Below the pieces are notes generated by a model. It did no database searches and was not told the DNA's origin. It worked only from the letters and a program-made list of their open reading frames with translations. A stretch of DNA of 64,000 bases from Eutrophocola sp964629325 (GTDB lineage Bacteria > Pseudomonadota > Gammaproteobacteria > Pseudomonadales > Pseudohongiellaceae): the NCBI GenBank assembly GCA_964629325.1, contig CAZVSC010000003.1, forward strand, positions 1 through 64,000. Direction: 5' to 3'. This document shows positions 33,063 to 41,126 of this stretch, piece by piece (position 1 is the first letter of the stretch; each line of letters starts with the position of its first letter). A program made the position numbers and the translations under genes.

Positions 33063-33621
33063 AATCACGAAAACCATGAGTGTCATGACTGTCATGTACA
33101 AGAGACTACCGACAATCATATTGCTGCTTTGCCTGCTGCCGTTCACGGCCGCTGCGCAGGACGGCGTGCCCTGGGAAGACCTGCCGCAGGACCTGCAGGG
33201 CCTCCTCGGTCCCATGCAGCCGCAATGGGACAACCTGCCCCCGTTGCGGCAGGAACGGCTGCGCAACGGCGCCCGCCGCTGGCAGTCCCTGAGCCCCGAT
33301 GAACGCAGCCTGGTGCAGCAGCAGTTTCGCGGCTGGATGCAGCGTTCCCCCGAACAGCGTGAACAGATCCGTAACCGTTTCGATCGCTTCCAGCAAATGA
33401 ATCCCGAACGCCAGCGTGCCGTGCGCAACCGCTTCGAGCGTTTCCGCAACCTGCCGCCCGAACGCCAGGAAGAGTTGCGCCGCCGGTTCAGCGAGGCACA
33501 GGAGCGCCGCAGCGAGCGGGCGCAGAATCCGGGCCTGCAGCGCCCGGGAATCCAGCGTCCCGCCACCCGGGACCAGCAGTCACGTCCCGAACGTCCCGCC
33601 CGGCCGGGTCAAGGCAGGTAA
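33049..33621 (+). CDS. DUF3106 exported protein
   Basis: 190 residues with a signal peptide ending near LPFTAAAQ. The mature half has a repeating motif R-x-R-F-x-R-F-x4-P-E-R-Q (for example NRFDRFQQMNPERQ and NRFERFRNLPPERQ), typical of DUF3106, probably a long helical or coiled structure rich in Arg and Gln. The C-terminal 30 residues are Pro/Arg-rich. The function is unknown; the repeat resembles periplasmic chaperones of the Spy/CpxP kind in composition only. It overlaps the preceding gene by 14 bases and ends the sigma operon. Confidence 0.78.
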   Translation: MKTSKITKTMSVMTVMYKRLPTIILLLCLLPFTAAAQDGVPWEDLPQDLQGLLGPMQPQWDNLPPLRQERLRNGARRWQSLSPDERSLVQQQFRGWMQRSPEQREQIRNRFDRFQQMNPERQRAVRNRFERFRNLPPERQEELRRRFSEAQERRSERAQNPGLQRPGIQRPATRDQQSRPERPARPGQGR

Positions 33622-33636
33622 AGTCCTGCCGGTTTT
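33613..33636 (+). terminator. weak terminator after the sigma operon
   Basis: Stem GGCAGG / CCTGCC with a six-base loop and the tail GGTTTT. It overlaps the last codons of the DUF3106 gene. The T-run is short, so efficiency is doubtful. Confidence 0.35.
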
Positions 33637-33773
33637 CCCCTGTAATCGTGTACAAGACCACAACATACTGAATCTACTGGCATTTTCCGGTTGATTTAGG
33701 CCAGCCCGCTGGGTATCCTTTTCGCCCCCAGTCGATATCCGGCAATGACCGGCGGTAACTCCAGGTATTTAAA

Positions 33774-34790
33774 ATGACAGGAAAAACAGGGACAGCCCAT
33801 CGCCCGGCCCCCGGTGTATGCCGGTCCCTTCTGTTTTGCCTGGCGTGCCTGGCAACCCAGGGCGCTTCTGCCCAGGCCGGTTCCAGTCCCGCGCAGTTTT
33901 TCACCGCACCGGACTCCTCGCTGGCCAGCGGTTCCCTGTCCAAAACCAGTCCCATGCTGCCCCGAGGCGTGCTCAGGCTGGCGGAAGACGAGCAGTTCCT
34001 GTTCTGGGTGGAACTGGAACAGGGCAGGCTGCACGTCCTGGAAAGAAACGAGGAGGGCGGCATGGACCTGAAAATCACGGTACCTGTGTCCATCGGCAAG
34101 AATGGTTTCGGCAAACAGGTGGAGGGCGACCGCAAGACGCCAGTGGGCGTATACCGGCTGACGTCATTCCTGCCCGACGACAAGCTGATCGATTACTATG
34201 GCCTCGGCGCCTACCCGCTCAACTACCCGAATGTACTCGACCGTCGAATCGGCCGCACCGGTTCCGGCATCTGGCTGCACGGCCTGCCCAAGGATGTGAA
34301 CAGCCGGCCCCTGCAGGACAGCGATGGTTGCGTCGTCATCGACAACGACAGTTTCCAGGCCATGGCGCCCTACATCACCACGGGAATTACCCATATGGTG
34401 CTGGCGGAATCCGGCATTGCCTGGGCGCCCGCCCAGAAGTCGCTGGATCGCGGGCGCAGCGTGCAAGCCGCCTTCGATGCCTGGCGCACTGCCTGGGCAA
34501 ACAAGGATAATGCCGCCTACCTGTGCTGGTATGCGGATGAATTCAGCGATTTCAGTCGCAACAAGCGCCAGTGGTCCGACTACAAGAGCCGGGTCAACAA
34601 CAGCAAGCGCTGGATCGAGGTGGAAGCCTCCCAGGTCAGTATCTATGCCGATCCGGTGCAGCCGCAACTGGTGACGGTGCGGTACTACCAGCAATACAGC
34701 AGCAACAATTACAACTGGCGAGGCTGGAAGGAACAGCTGTGGCGGGAGACCGATGCGGGCTGGCGCATCGTCTACGAAGGCAACGGCTAG
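33774..34790 (+). CDS. L,D-transpeptidase (YkuD family) with C-terminal NTF2-like domain
   Basis: 338 residues with a signal peptide up to about TQGASAQ. The YkuD domain spans about residues 80-215. The active-site motif is GIWLHGLPKDVNSRP followed by LQDSDGCVVIDND, giving catalytic His and Cys in the HG...S-x-G-C pattern. The domain makes 3-3 cross-links in peptidoglycan or attaches envelope proteins. The C-terminal 110 residues have the small SnoaL/NTF2-like pattern, as in the E. coli YafK/Erfnk-like group. It is followed by an envelope lipoprotein and an M14 peptidase, a cell-wall set. Confidence 0.85.
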   Translation: MTGKTGTAHRPAPGVCRSLLFCLACLATQGASAQAGSSPAQFFTAPDSSLASGSLSKTSPMLPRGVLRLAEDEQFLFWVELEQGRLHVLERNEEGGMDLKITVPVSIGKNGFGKQVEGDRKTPVGVYRLTSFLPDDKLIDYYGLGAYPLNYPNVLDRRIGRTGSGIWLHGLPKDVNSRPLQDSDGCVVIDNDSFQAMAPYITTGITHMVLAESGIAWAPAQKSLDRGRSVQAAFDAWRTAWANKDNAAYLCWYADEFSDFSRNKRQWSDYKSRVNNSKRWIEVEASQVSIYADPVQPQLVTVRYYQQYSSNNYNWRGWKEQLWRETDAGWRIVYEGNG

Positions 34791-34872
34791 CTAGCCGCGG
34801 ACCGGCAAATACACTATATTATTTTTCGTGAAACAACCGGCAACCGAATTATCAGACGAGCGGAAGTAGACA

Positions 34873-35280
34873 TTGAATAGCAGAATTCCCGCCTTGATTG
34901 CACTGGTGCTGCTGGCAGCAGGCTGTGCCCAGGTAAGCACCATCCCCATTGACGAACCCGTCGCCGCCCCTGCCGCCGAAGCAGTCCCGGCGGCCGAAAC
35001 CCTTGTCCGCGCCGAACCCGAACCTGCGCCGGAGCCCATGAGGCCAGTCGATATCGCCATTGGTGTCTCTGAAGACACCAGGGACGACCTGGTCACCATC
35101 ATCCTCGACGAAACCTCCACGGCACCAGCTGCCGGAACAGTGGCCCCCCCGGCGACCGAAACGGAAGCAGCCGACGCCGAGCCCGCCGAAATAGTGGAAA
35201 GGGATGTGGTAGAGGGTGTGGAAGAGGGCGCTGAAGAGGGCGTTGAAGAGGATATGGCGCTTGTTCAGTCGGACGAGTAA
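34873..35280 (+). CDS. Glu/Ala/Pro-rich lipoprotein
   Basis: 135 residues. The lipobox VLLAAGCAQ gives an acylated cysteine near residue 17. The mature part is low-complexity, with many Ala, Pro, Glu and a C-terminal GVEEGAEEGVEED repeat, and no recognisable domain. TTG 34873 is the start, with only a weak ribosome-binding site; no ATG lies in frame at the signal peptide. It may be an anchored spacer protein in the periplasm. Ten bases separate it from the M14 peptidase start. Confidence 0.55.
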   Translation: MNSRIPALIALVLLAAGCAQVSTIPIDEPVAAPAAEAVPAAETLVRAEPEPAPEPMRPVDIAIGVSEDTRDDLVTIILDETSTAPAAGTVAPPATETEAADAEPAEIVERDVVEGVEEGAEEGVEEDMALVQSDE

Positions 35281-35289
35281 AGACAGCGT

Positions 35290-36060
35290 GTGAGTGCCCT
35301 TTGCGACGAGATCGGCAACAAGCTGGGCAGTGTTTCTGTCGAGGACTGCCTGGCGCAGCCGCTTACTTTCGCCGGCGGTTATACCGTGCAGAGCCGGCCG
35401 ATGGTGGTCAGGGACTTCCATTTCGACAAGAAGGCCGGGGACAAGGCCGACAAGGAAAAGCGCATCCTGATCCTGGGCGGCATCCACGGCGACGAATATT
35501 CCTCCATATCGATCATGTTCAAGTGGATGGAATTGCTGGATGCCAGTGATAACAAGGATTTCCGCTGGCGCTTCGTGCCGACCGTGAATCCCGATGGCCT
35601 GCTCGACGGCCAGGCTGTGCGCCAGAACGCCAACGGTGTCGACCTGAACCGGAATTTTCCGTCCGAGGACTGGGTGGCGCTGGCCGAGGAATACTGGACC
35701 AACACAACCAGCCGTAATCCGCGCCGTTATCCCGGCGATCGTCCCGCCAGCGAGCCGGAAGTGCAATGGGTGGTACAACAGATCAAGTCATTCAAGCCGG
35801 ATGTCATCGTCTCCGTGCATGCACCTTATCACCTGCTGGATTATGACGGTCCGCCTGAACCGCCCCAGAAGATCGGCGAGCTTCACCTGCACCTGCTGGG
35901 CGTATATCCCGGGTCGTTGGGCAACTATGCCGGTATCAACCTCGGGATTCCCGTCGTGACCATGGAACTGCCGTCGGCTGGCATCATGCCTTCCAGCGAG
36001 CAGATCACCAGCATGTGGTCGGACCTCCTGAAATGGCTCTACGAGCATCACGAAACCTGA
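35290..36060 (+). CDS. M14-family zinc carboxypeptidase (MpaA-like)
   Basis: 256 residues. Zinc ligands are His and Glu in GGIHGDEYSS near residue 62 and His in SVHAPYHLLDYDG near 175; the substrate-binding NPDGLLDGQAVRQNANGVDLNRNFP is seen in parts (NPDG, GVDLNRNFP). The catalytic Glu is in TMELPSAG near residue 225. No signal peptide is visible, so it fits cytoplasmic murein-peptide amidases such as MpaA, which cleave muropeptides during wall recycling. GTG 35290 is used. It is 10 bases from the lipoprotein gene and probably in its operon. Confidence 0.8.
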   Translation: MSALCDEIGNKLGSVSVEDCLAQPLTFAGGYTVQSRPMVVRDFHFDKKAGDKADKEKRILILGGIHGDEYSSISIMFKWMELLDASDNKDFRWRFVPTVNPDGLLDGQAVRQNANGVDLNRNFPSEDWVALAEEYWTNTTSRNPRRYPGDRPASEPEVQWVVQQIKSFKPDVIVSVHAPYHLLDYDGPPEPPQKIGELHLHLLGVYPGSLGNYAGINLGIPVVTMELPSAGIMPSSEQITSMWSDLLKWLYEHHET

Positions 36061-36069
36061 CCCGCCTAC

Positions 36070-36627
36070 GTGGTGCCTGACGCCGAAGCCATACTCTCTT
36101 TCTGGTTCGAAGAGACAAAACCCGAATTCTGGTTCAAAAAGGATGCTGGTTTTGATGCGCTGATCAACGACCGTTTCCAGGTCGTGCACCGTGCGGCAGG
36201 AGCCGGTGANNNNNNNNNNNNNNNNNNNNNNNNNNNNNNNNNNNNNNNNNNNNNNNNNNNNNNNNNNNNNNNNNNNNNNNNNNNNNNNNNNNNNNNNNNN
36301 NNNNNNNNNATGCGCTGATCAACGACCGTTTCCAGGTCGTGCACCGTGCGGCAGGAGCCGGTGAGGGCGGGCGCCCTCGATGCGCTCGATCCCAAACGCC
36401 AGGCGTTCCTGATCATGCCCTACATGCACAGTGAATCTGCCGTCGTGCATGGCGAGGCAATGCAGCTGTTTTCCCGTCCGGGACTGGAGTACAACCTGGA
36501 TTTTGAAAGACAGCACAAGGCGATCATCGACCGTTTCGGCCGTTATCCCCATCGCAATGCCGTCCTCGGCCGCAAATCTACTGCCGAGGAAGCGGAATTC
36601 CTCAAGGAACCCGGTTCGTCCTTCTGA
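36070..36627 (+). CDS. DUF924 protein, interrupted by assembly gap and missing its centre
   Basis: The N-terminal part (GTG 36070 to 36209) has VPDAEAILSFWFEETKPEFWF, the DUF924 start. After the gap, from about 36365, the frame reads GALDALDPKRQAFLIMPYMHSE and ends FGRYPHRNAVLGRKSTAEE, also DUF924. The two parts lie in different frames if the duplicated 55-base ends are merged, and the conserved central segment, about 50 residues, is absent. The gene is therefore probably intact in the organism (near 185 residues) and damaged by misassembly, although a real internal deletion is not excluded. The function of DUF924 is unknown. Confidence 0.65.
36210..36309. other. assembly gap (100 N) flanked by identical 55-base ends
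   Basis: 36155-36209 and 36310-36364 are identical over 55 bases. This pattern is typical of contigs that share a terminal k-mer (k=55) but were joined as a scaffold with placeholder N. The true distance is unknown. Confidence 0.95.
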
Positions 36628-36827
36628 GGCCAGGGATAAGCGTACTGCACCCACCTGTCGCTCACCGGGATAAAGCACGGTGCACAACGATAGTGCCCGA
36701 TCGTCCGAAGTTCACAAAAAATGTGAATATTCCGGGGAATCTCAAGGGTTTGCGGGTATTCACCTTTACATGTTGCAGTGCATCATTATACTGCGCACAT
36801 CGTAAAATTCTGCAGCGACACAGGAAC

Positions 36828-39062
36828 GTGACAACCCCCTTTCTCAGATCCTTAATCGCCATGTTGCTGCTGGTGCCGGCCATTCTCATGGCACAGGTTC
36901 CGCAGAGCGAGTTCGTCACGGATACCCGCGACGAATTTGCCGGCAACCTGGATCCCGGTGCCTCACGCAAGCGCATCGAGATCACTCGCATGGTCATGGA
37001 GATGGAGCCGGTCATCGACGGCATCCTGGACGACCCCATGTGGGAAAGCGCCACCGTCATTTCCGACCTGCACCAGTTTCAGCCGGTCGACCACGGACAG
37101 CCCACCGAGGAATCGGTTTTCTACATTGCCTACAACGATCGCTTCTTCTATGTCGGCGCGCGCCTGTTTGACAGTGAGGCCGACGGCATCATTGCCCGCC
37201 AGCTGGTTCAGGGCGGCGGCCTTGGCAGTGATGACGCCTTCGAATTCATTCTCGACACTTTCAACAACGGCCGCACCGGCTACCACTTCCAGGTCAACCC
37301 CAACGGTATTCGCCGCGAGGGTGTCTATGAAAACCCGAACGAGCTCAACCGTGACTGGACCGGTATCTGGCAGGTGGAGTCACGCATCGACGACAAGGGC
37401 TGGACCGCCGAAGTCGCCATCCCGTTCAATACCCTGAACTTCGATCCGGCAACCGAGGAATGGGGGTTCACCATCGCCCGCACCATCGCCCGCAAGAACG
37501 AGGAGATGGCCTGGTCATCGTTCAATCGCCGCATCAACCCGACCACCACCGGCGTCATTTCCGGTATCCGGGACATTCGCCAGGGCAAAGGCCTGGACAT
37601 CATCCCGTCGATGACCATGGCCACCTCGGAGAATTACAACGCCGGCGGCACCACTGACCAGCGCATAGACCCGTCGCTGAACGTTTTCTACAAGATCACG
37701 CCCAACCTGACCGGTGCGCTGACCTTCAACACCGACTTCTCCGCCACGGAAGTGGATAACCGCCAGGTCAACCTGAGCCGTTTTTCACTGTTCTTCCCCG
37801 AAAAGCGCGATTTCTTCCTGCAGGATCTGGATATCTTCAGTTTCGGCGGCTTGAGCCAGAACGGCATACCGTTCTATTCACGCCGTATCGGTCTCAGCCG
37901 TTTCGGCACCCCGGTGGATATCAATGCCGGCACCAAACTGACCGGCAGGATCGGCCGCTGGAACGTCGGTGGCCTGGCTGTGCGCCAGGGTGAGTTTGAC
38001 GGCCTGGACAGCCAGAACGTGTTCGTTGGCCGTGTCGCGGCCAACGTACTGTCTGAATCCAGTGTCGGCGCCATTCTGACCCATGGTGATCCCACCAGCG
38101 GAATCGACAACACCGTGATGGGCGTGGATTTCCGCTACCAGAACACGCGCTTTTCCGATGCCTACAGCCTGCGCAGCAACATGTGGTACCAGCAGTCGGA
38201 CACCGAGGGGCTCACCGGTGACGACAAGGCCTTTGGCATCCAGGCCAACATGGACACCCAGGGCGATGGTGTCGCCGGTTTCGTCAATTACGAGTATTTT
38301 GGTGAAGACTTCAACCCGGCGCTGGGTTTCGCCAACAACACCGGCGTTGACAGCATCGGTTTCGGCGGCGTGGCCCGCAAGTTCACGCCGGCCAACAAGA
38401 ACATTCGCAGCCTGTTCTCCTTCATGCGTTTTGGTTACACGCGTTTCCTCGATACCGGCGAGATGCAGAGTCAGGACTGGTTCTGGCGCGCCCTCGGCAT
38501 CAACACCAACCGCGGCGACCAGATCGGGATCGGCCCCTGGTACAACCGCGAAGGCCTTCGCCGCGACTTCGCCATTCGTCCCGGGGTCATCATTCCGGCG
38601 GGTGATTACAGCTTCAGTGGCTTCAGTGGCGAGATTCGCGGATCCAACCAGCGTTCCCTGTCACCGAGTCTCAATTACAGCGTGGGCGATTACTTCAACG
38701 GCGAAAGGACTCAGGTCCGTGCCGGCATCGACTGGCGTCCAAATCAGCATATCAACCTGGGCATCAACTACAACTACCAGGACATCAGCCTGCCGGTGCA
38801 GGGCGGCGATTTCGACGTGCGCATCGTCTCTGCCAATGCCAACTACGCTTTCAATTCGAAGTGGTCATGGATCAACCTGCTCCAGTACGACAACTTTTCC
38901 AACATCGTCGGCCTGAACAGCCGCCTGCGCTGGAACCCGCAGGCCGGGGAAGACCTCTATCTGGTGGTGAACTACAATTTCCAGTCCGAGGGCGTGTTCT
39001 CCGACCTCAGTTCCAACAACTCGGAAATCGTCCTGAAGTACACGAAAACCCTGCGTTTCTGA
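36828..39062 (+). CDS. DUF5916 outer-membrane protein with CBM9-like domain (paralog)
   Basis: 744 residues from GTG 36828 (AGGA just upstream). A signal peptide runs VTTPFLRSLIAMLLLVPAILMAQ in parts. The CBM9-like domain opens with VIDGILDDPMWES near residue 57. The long strand-rich part ends LKYTKTLRF, a C-terminal aromatic outer-membrane signature. The phrases FSLFFPEKRDFF and DINAGTKLTGRIG are shared with the 3400-5691 protein (FSLFFPEKRDFF, DINAGAKISGRVG). The function is unknown. An upstream frame extending to 36693 is not supported by the signal peptide. Stand-alone gene. Confidence 0.85.
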   Translation: MTTPFLRSLIAMLLLVPAILMAQVPQSEFVTDTRDEFAGNLDPGASRKRIEITRMVMEMEPVIDGILDDPMWESATVISDLHQFQPVDHGQPTEESVFYIAYNDRFFYVGARLFDSEADGIIARQLVQGGGLGSDDAFEFILDTFNNGRTGYHFQVNPNGIRREGVYENPNELNRDWTGIWQVESRIDDKGWTAEVAIPFNTLNFDPATEEWGFTIARTIARKNEEMAWSSFNRRINPTTTGVISGIRDIRQGKGLDIIPSMTMATSENYNAGGTTDQRIDPSLNVFYKITPNLTGALTFNTDFSATEVDNRQVNLSRFSLFFPEKRDFFLQDLDIFSFGGLSQNGIPFYSRRIGLSRFGTPVDINAGTKLTGRIGRWNVGGLAVRQGEFDGLDSQNVFVGRVAANVLSESSVGAILTHGDPTSGIDNTVMGVDFRYQNTRFSDAYSLRSNMWYQQSDTEGLTGDDKAFGIQANMDTQGDGVAGFVNYEYFGEDFNPALGFANNTGVDSIGFGGVARKFTPANKNIRSLFSFMRFGYTRFLDTGEMQSQDWFWRALGINTNRGDQIGIGPWYNREGLRRDFAIRPGVIIPAGDYSFSGFSGEIRGSNQRSLSPSLNYSVGDYFNGERTQVRAGIDWRPNQHINLGINYNYQDISLPVQGGDFDVRIVSANANYAFNSKWSWINLLQYDNFSNIVGLNSRLRWNPQAGEDLYLVVNYNFQSEGVFSDLSSNNSEIVLKYTKTLRF

Positions 39063-39172
39063 CCTGAAAGTTTTCTCCCTGGAATCCTGTCCTGTCAGTG
39101 ACAGGGTTGACCAGGCAGGGTCGCGTTGTCAGGTGCCGGGGGCAGGATTATACTTTTCGGGGTATATAGCGC

Positions 39173-39784
39173 GTGTTCCGCCAAACCTACCCCGGCATCC
39201 GTGAACTGCGGATACAGGAGCTCGACATAAAAAACCGATTACTTTCACTCACCGTCGCCGGCCTTTGCGCCGGGTTGCTGGTTACCCAGTCCCTGCAGGC
39301 GCAGACGGCACGCACCGGTACCAACCTCAGGTCCAAGGCGATCCCGTCCGATGTGCTCATGCTGCATGAGCCCGACGAGGTGGAAACCATCCGCCAGTAC
39401 CTCAATGACGGCCGGAAAGCCGACGCCCTCAGGCAGGCGGAAGCCTACCTGGAAGAAGTCGATCGCGTCGCGCTGAAGCATGAAACCGAGCGTTACTACT
39501 ATGCATGGAATGCCTACTGCACGGTGCTGACCAGCCTGCAGCGGGTGGAGGATGCCATTGCCGCCTGTTCGACGGCAATGGCCTTTGAGCCCGGCAAGTG
39601 GTCAGCGGTGAACAACCGCGGGACGGCAAAATTCGTGGGCGGGCGCTATGACGAGGCCCTGATGGATTACCAGGCGGCGCTGATGCTGGCGGACCAGGAC
39701 AATACGCAGGTCCATGAGACCATCCGGCACAACATCAGCCTGCTGGAAGATCGTCGATCCGCAGATCTTAACCAACGTCGTTAA
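39173..39784 (+). CDS. secreted TPR-repeat protein
   Basis: About 185 residues after the signal peptide region, 203 from GTG 39173. Two to three tetratricopeptide units are visible: ADALRQAEAYLEEVDRVA, AWNAYCTVLTSLQRVEDAIAACSTAMAFEPG and NRGTAKFVGGRYDEALMDYQAAL (quoted in parts), which mediate protein-protein contact. The hydrophobic signal stretch RLLSLTVAGLCAGLLVTQS begins at codon 20. A perfect AGGAG sits 6 bases before an ATA codon (39227) at the ideal signal-peptide start, so the true start may be a noncanonical AUA, or ATG misread as ATA. Followed by a 13-base tandem repeat that runs through its stop codon. Confidence 0.65.
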   Translation: MFRQTYPGIRELRIQELDIKNRLLSLTVAGLCAGLLVTQSLQAQTARTGTNLRSKAIPSDVLMLHEPDEVETIRQYLNDGRKADALRQAEAYLEEVDRVALKHETERYYYAWNAYCTVLTSLQRVEDAIAACSTAMAFEPGKWSAVNNRGTAKFVGGRYDEALMDYQAALMLADQDNTQVHETIRHNISLLEDRRSADLNQRR

Positions 39785-39854
39785 CGAGCGTCGTTAACCA
39801 GCGTTGTTAACCAAAGTCGTTAACCAAAGTCGTTAACCAAAGTCGTTAACCAGA
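39777..39854. repeat. six-unit 13-base tandem repeat with GTTAAC stops
   Basis: Units at 39777, 39790, 39803, 39816, 39829 and 39842 follow G-T-C-G-T-T-A-A-C-C-A-a/g-a/c with few changes. Each GTTAAC contains TAA on both strands, and the 13-base period moves the frame by one each time, so the array stops translation in all six frames. It overlaps the TPR stop (39782-39784), and the last unit corresponds to the serC stop after gap merging. Confidence 0.85.
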
Positions 39855-39896
39855 GACGCGTTCGAATTCGGCCATGAAGGCAGCCAGGGCCTGGCA

Positions 39897-39996
39897 NNNN
39901 NNNNNNNNNNNNNNNNNNNNNNNNNNNNNNNNNNNNNNNNNNNNNNNNNNNNNNNNNNNNNNNNNNNNNNNNNNNNNNNNNNNNNNNNNNNNNNNN
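39897..39996. other. assembly gap (100 N) flanked by identical 55-base ends
   Basis: 39842-39896 equals 39997-40051 over 55 bases. The two contigs probably overlap directly, so no sequence need be missing; serC is complete on the right side. Confidence 0.95.
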
Positions 39997-40000
39997 GTCG

Positions 40001-41092
40001 TTAACCAGAGACGCGTTCGAATTCGGCCATGAAGGCAGCCAGGGCCTGGCAACCCTCGATTGGCATCGGGTTGTAGATAGACGCCCTGATACCACCGACC
40101 GCGCGGTGTCCCTTCAGCGCATACAGCCCGTTCGCCAGGGCATCCTTCAGAAATTTCTGTGTCAGGTCATCATCCGGCAGGGTGAAGGTGACGTTCATGT
40201 TGGAACGGTCATCCCTGAAAGTGGTGCCAGCATAGAAATCACTGTCATCGATGACCTTGTACAACAACCCGGCTTTCTCGGCGTTTATCGTAGCCATGGC
40301 TTCCACGCCGCCCTGTTCCTTCATCCATTCCATTACCAGGCACATCGTGTAGATGGCAAAGGTGTTGTTGGTATTGGCCAGTGAGTGTGACTTGTCGTAG
40401 GTGGTGTAATCGATCAGCGACGGCGTGCGCTCCATGGCGTAACCGAGCAGGTCTTCGCGAATGAGTACCAGTGCAGTGCCGGCGGGGCCAAGGTTCTTCT
40501 GCATGCTGGCGAACATCAGGCCGACCCTGGAAAAGTCTATGGGACGCGAAAAAATATCCGAGGTTGCGTCGACCACCAGCGGTATGTCGCCCATGTCGGG
40601 AAATTCCCTGTACTGCGTGCCGTAGATGGTGTTGTTGCTGGTGATATATGCATAGGACGCATCATCGGGCACCATGTCGCGCGAGAACGGCGGCAGGCGG
40701 TCATAGTTGTTGTCCGCGCCACTGCTGGCGACGATGATGTTGCCGAAGCGTGCAGCCTCGACATTGGCCTGGCGGGAAAATTCGCCGGTCTCGCTGTACA
40801 CCGCCTTGTGTGCCGGCTTCAGCGGCAGCAGGTTCATGGGGACGGCCGAAAACTGCATGCGGGCGCCGCCATGGGTGTAAAGGATGTGGTAATTGTCGGG
40901 CAGGTGCGCGACTTCCCGCACCAGCTCATCACAGCGGTTGATGATTTCGTCAAATTCCTTTGAACGGTGGCTGATTTCGATGACGGATACGCCCATGCCG
41001 CGGTAGTCGAGGAATTCGTCGCGGATTTTTTGCATGACCGGGATCGGCAGCATCGCCGGACCGGCCCCGAAGTTGTATACCTGTTTGCTCAT
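40001..41092 (-). CDS. serC: phosphoserine aminotransferase
   Basis: Transfers an amino group from glutamate to 3-phosphohydroxypyruvate (serine synthesis) and to the pyridoxal-synthesis intermediate. 363 residues, normal length. The N-terminus MSKQVYNFGAGPAMLP and the PLP lysine segment LMFASMQKNLGPAGTALV (Lys near 195) are standard, with GGARMQFSAVP earlier. The gene lies 34 bases downstream of serA on the same strand, so the pair is a serine-synthesis operon. Its stop codon lies inside the 13-base repeat array. Confidence 0.95.
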   Translation of the reverse strand: MSKQVYNFGAGPAMLPIPVMQKIRDEFLDYRGMGVSVIEISHRSKEFDEIINRCDELVREVAHLPDNYHILYTHGGARMQFSAVPMNLLPLKPAHKAVYSETGEFSRQANVEAARFGNIIVASSGADNNYDRLPPFSRDMVPDDASYAYITSNNTIYGTQYREFPDMGDIPLVVDATSDIFSRPIDFSRVGLMFASMQKNLGPAGTALVLIREDLLGYAMERTPSLIDYTTYDKSHSLANTNNTFAIYTMCLVMEWMKEQGGVEAMATINAEKAGLLYKVIDDSDFYAGTTFRDDRSNMNVTFTLPDDDLTQKFLKDALANGLYALKGHRAVGGIRASIYNPMPIEGCQALAAFMAEFERVSG

Positions 41093-41126
41093 AGCTCTGC
41101 TGGTCTTGGTTGTGGGTCGGGCGGGT

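Noticed and set aside
32354..33621. CRISPR or other regular array at the 12-base repeats
   Set aside because: The units are contiguous and inside a coding sequence, without spacers.
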